Shown here: piece by piece, positions 7,691 through 15,228 of the stretch | Numbering within the stretch: position 1 is the first letter of the stretch | Layout: every line of letters begins with the position of its first letter | From: Pseudonocardiales bacterium | Lineage (GTDB): Bacteria; Actinomycetota; Actinomycetes; Mycobacteriales; Pseudonocardiaceae | DNA length: 20,266 nt | NCBI GenBank assembly: GCA_025465385.1 | Contig: JAODNG010000067.1 | Location: 1-20,266 of the forward strand | Direction of reading: 5' to 3' | Translations under genes and position numbers: made by a program | Notes under the pieces: model-generated | Told to the model about the DNA's origin: nothing | Database searches by the model: none | What the model saw: the letters and a program-made list of their open reading frames with translations, nothing else

Positions 7691-9493
7691 CTACCGGGTG
7701 ACGAGCGGGTTTGGAATATCCAGGTAGACGGATTGGGCGTCTAGGGGGGCGCGGACCTCGTCGATGCCGTGGAGGCGGGTGAAGAGGTTCGCTTTGCACG
7801 GCAGCGTGGCTGCGGTCAGCCATCGGCGGGCCAACCGGTCGCCGTCCGGCCCGGCTGCGGCGAGTCCGGGTAGCGCCGCACGCAGCCCGCCGGCCAGGGC
7901 GTCTAACAGCTCGGGCTCCGCCGCCAAGCCGTCCACCGCGAGGCAGCCCACCACGGCCATGGCCTGGTTTCGCAGCAGGTAGTAGGACATCCGGTCCTCG
8001 ACGATCCGGTCGTCGACCACCATCAACGCGGACTCCGTGGCTCCGCGCGCCCGCAGCAGCTCCGGTAGCCGGGACGCAGCGAGGTAGTAGCCCTCGTTGT
8101 CCCGGAACGCGCCACCAACCACCCGCCCGTCCGGCGCAATGCGGACCAGCGTGTTCTGCTGGTGGGCTTCCAGGCCGATCCCGGTGGCCGCGTAGAGGTG
8201 CAGCATCGGCACCAGCACGAGATCGGTATACGCGGCGACCCAGGCCACCGGGTCCAGACCGCCGGTAGCCACCAGTTCGCCCAGCCGAGACAAGCCGCCT
8301 CGCGGCCGGGGTGCGACCAGACCCACCAGGGCGCGCAGCTCTGAGATCTGCTCGGGTACCTCCCGGACCACGACGTCCAAGCCGTTGAGCTTCGGACCGC
8401 CGGGCCGTTGCGGTTCGTCGACGGCGAGCCAGCCGGGGTCCCGCACGATCGAGAAGGACGCGTGCGCGGCAGTGGTGGCAGCCAGATAGCCGAGGTCCAG
8501 CAAGCGGTGGATCTCCACACCGCGGCGCAGCTCCTTGCGGGTCAACTCGCGCCGGGAGTTTGTGATCCGCAGCCCCAAAGTCAACTTCAGCATCACCTCC
8601 GTGCCGGGCCGGTAGACGGTTCGCACCGAAGAGGTCGGATGCCACGGCGCCCCTCGTTCTCCCAGCGGCTCCAGCAGGCCGGCTTCGACCAGGGCAGCGA
8701 CCCGGGGGCGCCGCAGGGCGTCCCGGGCCTGCCACGGATGGGCGGGCACCAGAACTCGCCCATGTGCATCGGCGAACTCGGCGAGGTCGGCGAACAACGC
8801 CGCGGTGTCCCGGCTGCGCAGCGCGGCGGAGTGGGTTACCGCGTCCTGCGACACCACAGCCGGGTCGGCGGCGAACCAGTGCAACCGGAATGAGGCGCGC
8901 AGCTCCGGCGACCAGGCGGCGGCCTCGGCGGAGGTGATCCCGTCCCGATTCTTGGGAGCCGGATGGTGCAGGTGACCCAGCAGCAGCGCCTGCTCGGCGT
9001 CTAAGAAAGCACCGCGGCAGGGATCGTCGGATGGACGCGGGTCCACCGTCTCGGATCGGTCCGGGCCGGACTCAGGCCCGGATAAGAATGCCGCAACTCG
9101 GCGCACCGAATCGGCGGTCCGCTCGACCAGGTCCGCCAGTTCGCCGGGCGGGATGCCGCCGGGTAGCACCCCGCCACGGGCGATGGCCTCAGTGGCGACA
9201 AGTGCGACGGCGAGCACCGGGTCCGCCGCACCGGCGTCGGCGCCGTCGCTGCGCTGCAGCCGCACCGGGCCGAACCGGTGCCATCCGGTGATCGACGCGT
9301 GCCGCACGTGGGTGACCAAGGTGAGCCCGGTGGCCGGCAGCGCAACCTGCAGCGGGCCCGGACGCACCGGCATCCCGGTCTCCCTGGTCCAGCAGCGCAG
9401 CAGCGCCTCCAGGTGCGCGTGCTCGGCGGCAGTTCGAGCCGAGCCGGTCTGCAGCGGGTCATCGCCCACGGCGAGGTCGGTGGTCCCGGTCAT
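7691..9493 (-). CDS. IucA/IucC-family NRPS-independent siderophore (NIS) synthetase
   Basis: 600 residues, the usual length. Adenylation-fold motifs occur in the expected order: HHPAPKNRDG (176-185), HPWQ (252-255), PTSSVRT (286-292), KLTLGLRITNSRR (303-315), EAHQQN (442-447), FRDNEG (463-468) and KANLFTRL (567-574). These supply the ATP and Mg ligands known from AcsD/AlcC/DesD-type enzymes. The family adenylates a carboxylate such as citrate, succinate or 2-oxoglutarate and joins it to an amine or hydroxylamine. The decarboxylase upstream would provide the diamine. The ATG at 9493 overlaps the decarboxylase stop (ATGA), so the two are translationally coupled. The citrate-type subclass (A, B or C) cannot be fixed by eye. 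No second synthetase, N-hydroxylase, acyltransferase, exporter or FhuF-like gene lies in the window. Confidence 0.92.
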   Translation of the reverse strand: MTGTTDLAVGDDPLQTGSARTAAEHAHLEALLRCWTRETGMPVRPGPLQVALPATGLTLVTHVRHASITGWHRFGPVRLQRSDGADAGAADPVLAVALVATEAIARGGVLPGGIPPGELADLVERTADSVRRVAAFLSGPESGPDRSETVDPRPSDDPCRGAFLDAEQALLLGHLHHPAPKNRDGITSAEAAAWSPELRASFRLHWFAADPAVVSQDAVTHSAALRSRDTAALFADLAEFADAHGRVLVPAHPWQARDALRRPRVAALVEAGLLEPLGERGAPWHPTSSVRTVYRPGTEVMLKLTLGLRITNSRRELTRKELRRGVEIHRLLDLGYLAATTAAHASFSIVRDPGWLAVDEPQRPGGPKLNGLDVVVREVPEQISELRALVGLVAPRPRGGLSRLGELVATGGLDPVAWVAAYTDLVLVPMLHLYAATGIGLEAHQQNTLVRIAPDGRVVGGAFRDNEGYYLAASRLPELLRARGATESALMVVDDRIVEDRMSYYLLRNQAMAVVGCLAVDGLAAEPELLDALAGGLRAALPGLAAAGPDGDRLARRWLTAATLPCKANLFTRLHGIDEVRAPLDAQSVYLDIPNPLVTR

Positions 9494-11049
9494 GGCTGGT
9501 CCTCATCGCGGCCTGCGCTAAGCACCGCGTCGAGCAGCGTGTCGATGTCATGTTGGTGGGCCGTCGGGTTGAGCAGCGTGAGCTTGAGACATACCGACGA
9601 AGGCGCGGTGGGTCCATCCAGCCGTACCTCGGTGCGACCGATCAGCGCGCGTCCGCTGCGCAGCAGCCGCCGGCGCAGCGCGGAATTCAGCGCGCTGTCA
9701 CCACCGGCTCGCGATCCGCGGTATCGGAACACCACAGTGCTGAGCTGGGCTGGGGACACCAGCTCGAGCGCGGGCTCGGTGTCGATCCGCCGCTGCGCGT
9801 ATCGAGCAAGGTCGTGGCAGACGTCGATCATCCCACCCAGCCCGATGCGACCATGCGCCAAAATCGTGGCGGCGATCTTGACTGTGTCCGGCCGGCGAGT
9901 CGTCTGCAGGCTGCGGCCCAGTAACCCGTCGTAGCCGGCCAGCGCGTCGTCGACCGGGTTGAGGTAGGCGACCTGGCGGTTCAGCGGGGTGAAGCGGCCG
10001 GCATCGCGCAGCAGTACGGCGCTAGCCGAGGCAGGCTGCCAACCGATCTTGTGCAGGTCCAGGGTGACCGAGTCGGCGGCGGACAGCCCGGTCAGCAGCG
10101 GAGCCATCCGATCGGAGAACAGTGCACCGAACCCGTATGCGGCGTCGACGTGTAGCCATACTCGGTGTTCGGCGGCCAATGCGGCAATCTCGGGTAGTGG
10201 GTCGATGGAACCGAAGTCCGTGGTGCCCGCGGTGGCCACCACCGCTATCGGAGTGACGGCAGCGCCCAGCTCCCTGAGCTGCGTCAGCTGTGCGGCCAAG
10301 GCGTCCGGGCGCATCCGGTAGCGGTGGTCGACTGGGACCGGGTGTACCGCGGTTTCGCCTAGGCCGAGCGCGGCGCAGGACCGCTGTACCGAAAAGTGTG
10401 CTACCTCGCTGGCCAACACAACTGGTCGTGACAGTCCGGCGACGCCGTCACGGCGGGTGTCTACTCCGCACTGATCGGCGGCGTACTCCCTGGCGAGCAG
10501 CAACGCCAGGAGGTTGGACATCGATCCACCCGGAGTGAAAACCCCGCCGGCGTCGGGGCCCCAACCCGTCATCCGGGTGAGCACCTCGACCACCCAACCC
10601 TCGACGGCGAGGGTGGCGGGTCCGGAGTCATAGGTGTCCAAAGAGGAATTGCCGGCGGTGGCCAGCGCATCTGCGGCCACCGCGACGACCAACGGCGGGG
10701 GTTGCAGATGCGCGGCGGCGTGCGGGTGGGACAGGTCCAGCCCGTGCCTGGTCAGCGCCGTAGCCAGGCGGTATAGAGCAGCGTCGGGGCCGCAACCGTA
10801 CTCGGGCAGTGCGGCCGGCCCAAGAAGGGCGCGGGTGGCGGCGAGAACCTCGTGCGGTGCGCCGGGCGGTAGCGGACCGGCTGCGCGTGTCTCGGCGAGC
10901 GCGTCACGGATGGTGCGGGCCACCAGGGTGATGAGCTCGTTCAAACCCTCCCTGCTGCCGGCCAGCGCGGTCGAGGGCAGAGCAGGCGCGACGCCGTTGT
11001 CACCGGCTGCGGTAGCGGATTGGTAGGGGGCCGTGGCGGCCGGGATCAC
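9490..11049 (-). CDS. PLP-dependent group II amino-acid decarboxylase (diaminobutyrate/lysine decarboxylase-like)
   Basis: 519 residues. The group II fold is shown by FTPGGSMSNL (171-180), the PLP-stacking H218 in ASEVAHFS, D302 in HVDAAYG, and the Schiff-base Lys334 in TLDLHKIGWQP. Together with the NIS synthetase this resembles RhbB (L-2,4-diaminobutyrate to 1,3-diaminopropane) of rhizobactin and DesA (lysine to cadaverine) of desferrioxamine. Which diamine is made cannot be read from sequence alone. The GTG at 11049 is preceded at four bases by GGAGG. A 19-bp iron box lies 32 bases upstream, so expression should rise in iron starvation. The ~30 N-terminal residues are Ala-rich and poorly conserved in such enzymes, so a slightly later start is possible. 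Confidence 0.9.
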   Translation of the reverse strand: MIPAATAPYQSATAAGDNGVAPALPSTALAGSREGLNELITLVARTIRDALAETRAAGPLPPGAPHEVLAATRALLGPAALPEYGCGPDAALYRLATALTRHGLDLSHPHAAAHLQPPPLVVAVAADALATAGNSSLDTYDSGPATLAVEGWVVEVLTRMTGWGPDAGGVFTPGGSMSNLLALLLAREYAADQCGVDTRRDGVAGLSRPVVLASEVAHFSVQRSCAALGLGETAVHPVPVDHRYRMRPDALAAQLTQLRELGAAVTPIAVVATAGTTDFGSIDPLPEIAALAAEHRVWLHVDAAYGFGALFSDRMAPLLTGLSAADSVTLDLHKIGWQPASASAVLLRDAGRFTPLNRQVAYLNPVDDALAGYDGLLGRSLQTTRRPDTVKIAATILAHGRIGLGGMIDVCHDLARYAQRRIDTEPALELVSPAQLSTVVFRYRGSRAGGDSALNSALRRRLLRSGRALIGRTEVRLDGPTAPSSVCLKLTLLNPTAHQHDIDTLLDAVLSAGRDEDQP

Positions 11050-11081
11050 GGATCCTCCGAGGCGGTTCAGTCATCGATCGT

Positions 11082-11100
11082 TTAGGAGAGGCTAACCACA
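11082..11100 (-). promoter_or_regulatory. IdeR/DmdR1-type iron box upstream of the siderophore pair
   Basis: The plus-strand sequence TTAGGAGAGGCTAACCACA matches the 19-bp iron box TTAGGTTAGGCTAACCTAA at 15 of 19 positions, including TTAGG and the whole GGCTAACC core. It lies 32 bases upstream of the decarboxylase GTG. On the minus strand it contains a TAGCCT hexamer (11094-11089) that could be the -10, so Fe-IdeR binding would block the promoter. The divergent DUF948 gene starts about 120 bases away and is probably unaffected. Confidence 0.8.
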
Positions 11101-11222
11101 AGACTGGGACGCCCCAGCCGGGGTGCTCGGATCTCGGTGCTACGCGGTAGCCTGTCCGCCCATCACCGGCACGGCGTGCAGGTCGCCGCGGTCGGTGCAC
11201 CGGCATCGGCAGGGGAGGGCAT

Positions 11223-11633
11223 GTGTCGGCAGGTCAGATCGCCGCGCTGGTTGCCGCTGGGGCGTTCGTGGTGCTGGTCGGTTTGCTGGCCGTGCCACTG
11301 ATCAAGCTGGGCCGTACCTTGGACGAGGCGACGCTGGCGATCCGCAAGGCCAGCGAGGACGCCGATCCGCTGTTCAGTGGCGCGAATACGACTGTCACAC
11401 AGGTGAACGCCCAGTTGGAACGGCTGGACGGGATCACCGCGAACGCCCAAGCCGTGACCGGCAATGTGTCGGCGCTGACCTCCCTGTTCACCGCGACGTT
11501 GGGCGGCCCGTTGGTGCGAGTCGCAGCGCTATCATATGGCGTCAGCAAAGCGATGCGGAGTCGCCGCAAGAGCAGCAAGGACGTTGCATCCGGGCGCCGG
11601 CCACGGGGCCGACGGAATGGGGGCAAGCGGTGA
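11223..11633 (+). CDS. DUF948 domain-containing protein
   Basis: 136 residues. An N-terminal membrane helix (about residues 5-27, AALVAAGAFVVLVGLLAVPL) is followed by an amphipathic, probably helical segment with regular spacing (LGRTLDEATLAIRKASEDA) and a very basic tail. This is the pattern of the small DUF948 (PF06103) membrane proteins that precede alaS in many actinomycetes, based on recalled synteny. The function is unknown; an envelope-associated role is only inference. GTG at 11223 has GGGGAGGG just upstream. The ATG at 11221 is out of frame. A TAGCCT hexamer at 11148-11153 is a possible -10. The stop overlaps the next gene as GTGA. Confidence 0.85.
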   Translation: MSAGQIAALVAAGAFVVLVGLLAVPLIKLGRTLDEATLAIRKASEDADPLFSGANTTVTQVNAQLERLDGITANAQAVTGNVSALTSLFTATLGGPLVRVAALSYGVSKAMRSRRKSSKDVASGRRPRGRRNGGKR

Positions 11634-11911
11634 AGGGGATGCTCTGGTTCGGTCTTGGTATTGCTGCCGGGGTCGCGGCCAGCCGCAAGGCTCGCGGTGC
11701 CGCGCACCGGATCACTCCCGCAGGGGCGGCCGAGAATGTCGGCGACGGGATTCGCGAACTAGCCGCAGCGGTCGGCTCTTTTGGTGCTGAGGTACGGGCC
11801 GGGATGGTCCAGCGGGAGGCCGAGCTGCATTCCACAGTGGCGCAGCGTACGGGTATGGACCTCGCGCCACGGTCGGCCAGCGGTCGAACGTCGGCTGGCG
11901 TGCGCGCCTAG
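11630..11911 (+). CDS. Small conserved actinobacterial protein (DUF6167-like)
   Basis: 93 residues from the GTG at 11630, which overlaps the DUF948 stop by four bases. It begins with a short hydrophobic segment, MLWFGLGIAAGVAAS, followed by a basic stretch and an Ala-rich, probably helical region. The size, N-terminal WFGLG-x-A-x-G-x-A pattern and position between the DUF948 gene and alaS fit the protein often called DUF6167; I recognise it mainly by context. The function is unknown. The coupling suggests it acts with the DUF948 protein at the membrane. The longer frame starting at 11123 would overlap the whole DUF948 gene and is rejected. Confidence 0.75.
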   Translation: MKGMLWFGLGIAAGVAASRKARGAAHRITPAGAAENVGDGIRELAAAVGSFGAEVRAGMVQREAELHSTVAQRTGMDLAPRSASGRTSAGVRA

Positions 11912-11977
11912 TCTCGACTGAGGCCGCACCGTAGTGACACTTTAGGTTGCCAGCGGTTTTCCCTGCGCTGCCTGGCC

Positions 11978-12021
11978 GCAGTAGTATTCGGCGCTGCCAC
12001 GCGGCGGCAGTATTTCGGCGC
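11978..12021 (+). repeat. Imperfect tandem repeat in the alaS leader
   Basis: GCAGTAGTATTCGGCGC (11978-11994) recurs as GCAGTATTTCGGCGC (12007-12021), differing by a short deletion and one or two bases. Between and around the copies, CTGCC and GGCAG could pair into a small stem. The element occupies the middle of the 149-bp gap before alaS; the TAGTAT inside copy 1 could also be a -10. No known leader class (for example a T-box) is recognisable. Confidence 0.35.
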
Positions 12022-12060
12022 CGCATGGCGCGCACCGATCGCGCTTCTCAAGGAAGGCCC

Positions 12061-14745
12061 GTGCAGACCCACGAGATCCGTCAGCGGTTCCTGGACCGTT
12101 TCGAACACTCCGGCCACACCGTGGTGCCCAGTGCATCGCTACTGGTTGACGACCCGAATCTGCTGTTCGTCAACGCCGGCATGGTGCCCTTCAAGCCGTA
12201 CTTCCTCGGCCAGGCGACACCGCCCTACAGCCGGGCAACGTCGGTCCAGAAGTGTGTGCGTACCCCGGATATCGAGGAGGTCGGAAAGACCACCAGGCAC
12301 AACACGTTCTTCCAGATGGCGGGCAACTTCTCCTTTGGGGACTACTTCAAACAAGGAGCGATCGAGCACGCCTGGCAGCTGGTGACCGGATCCCAGGACA
12401 CCGGCGGGTACGGCTTCGATCCAGACCGCATCTGGGTCACGGTGTACATCGACGACGATGAAGCTGAGCAGTTGTGGCGCACGATCGCTGGCATACCTGC
12501 CGAGCGCATCCAGCGTCGCGGTATGGAAGACAACTTCTGGTCCATGGGTGTCCCCGGACCGTGCGGTCCCAGTTCCGAAATTTACTTCGACCGTGGCCCG
12601 GACTTCGGCCGGCCCGGCGGCCCGGTCGTCGACGAGGATCGTTTCTTGGAGATCTGGAACCTCGTCTTCATGCAGAACGAGCGCGGTGAGTCCACCGGCC
12701 CAGGCAAGGGTGACTTTTCGATTCTGGGACCGCTGCCCGCGAAAAACATCGACACCGGGATGGGTATCGAGCGGGTGGCGCTGCTGTTGCAGGACGTACC
12801 CAACGTCTACGAGACCGACTTGCTCCGGCCGGTGATCACTCTGGCTGAGCAGCTCTCCGGCCGGCGCTACGGCGCGGACCCGGTGGACGACGTACGCTTC
12901 CGGGTGATCGCTGACCACGCCCGCACCGGTGTCATGCTCATCGGGGACGGTGTGACCCCCGGCAATGAGGCCCGCGGCTACGTCTTGCGCCGGTTGCTGC
13001 GCCGCACCGTGCGCTCCGCGCGCCTGCTTGGCGTCACCGAGCCGGTGCTCAGTGACATCACCGCAGTGGTACGCGACACGATGGGTCCGTTGTATCCCGA
13101 GATCGCCACGGACTATCACCGGATCGAGGCAGTCGCCCGCGCCGAGGAGGAGGCGTTCCTGGCGACACTGTCCGCCGGGTCGCGGATCTTCGATCTGGCG
13201 GTGGCGCAGACCCGCCGAGCCGGCGGCACGCAGCTCGCCGGAGACCAGGTCTTCCAACTGCATGACACCTACGGGTTCCCCGTCGACCTCACCCTCGAGA
13301 TGGCGGCCGAGGCGGGCCTGTCCGTCGACGAAGCGGGCTTCCGGACGCTGATGGCGCAGCAGCGAGACCGGGCCAAGGCCGATGCTGCGGCCCGCCGCTC
13401 CGGACACGGGGACCTCCGCGAGTACCGCACCGTGCTCGATGCGCACGGACGCACGGACTTCCTGGGTTACACCGATCTCAGCGCCGAGGCGAGAGTGGTA
13501 GGCCTTCTCGTCGACGGCGCGGGGGTTCCCGCCGCCGGTGCCGGAAGCGCGGTTGAGGTGGTGCTGGATCGCACCCCCTTCTATGCCGAGGGTGGTGGTC
13601 AGCAGTCCGACTCCGGCACTCTGGTCGGCGACGGGTTCACCGTCGAAGTGGCCGATGTGCAGTCCCCGGTGGACGGCTTGTCGGTACACCGGGGCACGGT
13701 TGTCTCCGGCGAGGTTGTCCTCGACGCACCGGTCTTCGCGCAAGTGGACATCATCCGCCGGCGGGCGGTGGCCCGGGCGCATTCCGCGACGCATCTGGTG
13801 CACTCCGGGATCCGTCGGGCGTTGGGCACCAGTGCCGCGCAGGCCGGCTCGCTCAACGCCCCGGGCCGGCTGCGGTTCGACTTCACCTCGCCTGGCGGTG
13901 CGGTACCACCCAGTGTGCTGACCGACGTCGAGGACGAGGTCAACGAGATCCTGTTGCGCTCGCTGCCGGTCACGGCCGAAGTGATGCCTATCCAGGCCGC
14001 CCGCCGCGACGGTGCCATCGCGATGTTCGGCGAGAAGTACGGTGACGCTGTTCGAGTAGTCACCATCGGCGACTACTCCAAGGAGCTTTGCGGTGGCACT
14101 CATGTGCCGAACTCAGCCGACATCGGTCAGATCAAACTGCTGTCCGAGGCATCCATCGGCTCCGGGATCCGCCGGGTGGAAGCGCTGGTCGGCCTCGACG
14201 CATTCCGTTTTTTGGCCCGCGAGCATGTATTGCTGGGGCAGCTCTCTGACCAGCTCAAGGCCCGCCCCGAGGAGCTGCCTGAGCGCATCGGCGCGGTGAC
14301 CGAGCGGCTACGCGCGGCCGAACGCGAGCTTGAGCGGCTCCGCGCTGCCGCGGTGTTGTCCTCGGCGAGCGCCCTGGCCGAGGCCGCCGAACAGATCGGT
14401 GCCACCGCTCTGGTGGCGACCGAAACGAGCGAGGGGGTCAGTGGCGCAGACCTGCGCGCGTTGGCGACGGAGGTCCGCGGTCGGCTCGGCGAACGACCCG
14501 CGGTGGTAGCGCTGTTCAGCGTCGATCATTCGACAAGCAAGGTGTCCTTCGTCGTGGCCACCACCGCCGCCGCGCGGCGGCAAGGATTGGCGGCGGGCGC
14601 GCTGGTGCCGGTGTTCGGCCCTGCGGTGGGTGGTCGCGGGGGCGGCAAGCCTGATCTGGCCCAGGGCGGGGGTACCGAACCTGGCGGGATCCGAGCCGCG
14701 GTATCGGCCCTGCGCGCCGAGCTCGCGGGGCGCAACGGCGCGTGA
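12061..14745 (+). CDS. alaS: Alanyl-tRNA synthetase
   Basis: 894 residues, full length. The start GTG at 12061 gives MQTHEIRQRFLDRFEHSGHT, the typical N-terminus, with AAGGA about six bases upstream. The class II catalytic core shows NLLFVNAGMVPFKPYFLG, SVQKCVRTPDIEEVGKTTRH and DTGMGIERVALLLQ. The editing domain has HSATHLVH (HSATH at 574-578) and CGGTHVPNSADIG (C677, H681), which together bind zinc and clear mischarged Ser/Gly-tRNA-Ala. The C-terminal C-Ala domain with a Gly-rich GGRGGGKPDLAQGGG segment is present. All key residues are intact. A longer frame from 11947 has no support. The stop TGA shares its A with the ruvX ATG. Confidence 0.97.
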   Translation: MQTHEIRQRFLDRFEHSGHTVVPSASLLVDDPNLLFVNAGMVPFKPYFLGQATPPYSRATSVQKCVRTPDIEEVGKTTRHNTFFQMAGNFSFGDYFKQGAIEHAWQLVTGSQDTGGYGFDPDRIWVTVYIDDDEAEQLWRTIAGIPAERIQRRGMEDNFWSMGVPGPCGPSSEIYFDRGPDFGRPGGPVVDEDRFLEIWNLVFMQNERGESTGPGKGDFSILGPLPAKNIDTGMGIERVALLLQDVPNVYETDLLRPVITLAEQLSGRRYGADPVDDVRFRVIADHARTGVMLIGDGVTPGNEARGYVLRRLLRRTVRSARLLGVTEPVLSDITAVVRDTMGPLYPEIATDYHRIEAVARAEEEAFLATLSAGSRIFDLAVAQTRRAGGTQLAGDQVFQLHDTYGFPVDLTLEMAAEAGLSVDEAGFRTLMAQQRDRAKADAAARRSGHGDLREYRTVLDAHGRTDFLGYTDLSAEARVVGLLVDGAGVPAAGAGSAVEVVLDRTPFYAEGGGQQSDSGTLVGDGFTVEVADVQSPVDGLSVHRGTVVSGEVVLDAPVFAQVDIIRRRAVARAHSATHLVHSGIRRALGTSAAQAGSLNAPGRLRFDFTSPGGAVPPSVLTDVEDEVNEILLRSLPVTAEVMPIQAARRDGAIAMFGEKYGDAVRVVTIGDYSKELCGGTHVPNSADIGQIKLLSEASIGSGIRRVEALVGLDAFRFLAREHVLLGQLSDQLKARPEELPERIGAVTERLRAAERELERLRAAAVLSSASALAEAAEQIGATALVATETSEGVSGADLRALATEVRGRLGERPAVVALFSVDHSTSKVSFVVATTAAARRQGLAAGALVPVFGPAVGGRGGGKPDLAQGGGTEPGGIRAAVSALRAELAGRNGA

Positions 14746-15191
14746 TGGAGTCTGACCCCGGAACTGGACGCCGCCTCGGCGTGGACTTCGGCGAGGTGCG
14801 CGTCGGGGTGGCGCTGTCGGATCCGTCCGGCATCCTCGCGACGCCCCTGGTCACGCTGAAACGGGACCGGTCGCGGGGCACGGACCTCCAAGCGTTGGCG
14901 GCGTTGGTCGCCGAGCACGAGGTGGTCGAGGTAGTGGTCGGGCTTCCGCGCACTCTCGCCGGGCGGCAGGGTCCGGCGGCCCAGGCGGCGACACAATACG
15001 CGCGTGCCCTGGCTGACCGGCTCGGTGACGCGGTACCGGTCCGGTTGACCGACGAGCGCCTCACTACCGTTTCGGCTGCTCGAGTGCTCGCTGAGCTGGG
15101 TGTTCGCGGTCGCAAGCAGCGTGCGGTGGTCGATCAGGCTGCGGCGGTGGAGATCCTGCAAAGTTGGCTCGATGCACGGCGGTCGGCGTGA
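14745..15191 (+). CDS. ruvX: RuvX/YqgF-family nuclease (putative Holliday junction resolvase)
   Basis: 148 residues from ATG at 14745; the immediately preceding GTG at 14742 is an equal alternative. The RNase H-like motifs are present: RRLGVDFGEVRVGVALSDP (first Asp), VVVGLPRTLAG, TDERLTT and DQAAAVEILQSWLD (last Asp). The family is linked both to 16S rRNA 5' processing and to Holliday junction resolution; which applies here is not shown. The alaS-ruvX-mltG order is conserved across actinobacteria. The start overlaps the alaS stop as TGATG, so reinitiation is likely. Confidence 0.93.
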   Translation: MESDPGTGRRLGVDFGEVRVGVALSDPSGILATPLVTLKRDRSRGTDLQALAALVAEHEVVEVVVGLPRTLAGRQGPAAQAATQYARALADRLGDAVPVRLTDERLTTVSAARVLAELGVRGRKQRAVVDQAAAVEILQSWLDARRSA

Positions 15192-15228
15192 CCACCGTCG
15201 ACGCGCATGGTCGCGCGCAGGCGGATTC

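Noticed and set aside
11942..11960. TTAGGTT, a possible second iron box before alaS
   Set aside because: Only the left half matches; overall 8/19 against the IdeR consensus.
12139..14103. 654-residue open frame antisense to alaS
   Set aside because: It lies wholly opposite a fully conserved alaS and shows no domain; long antisense frames are expected in high-GC DNA.
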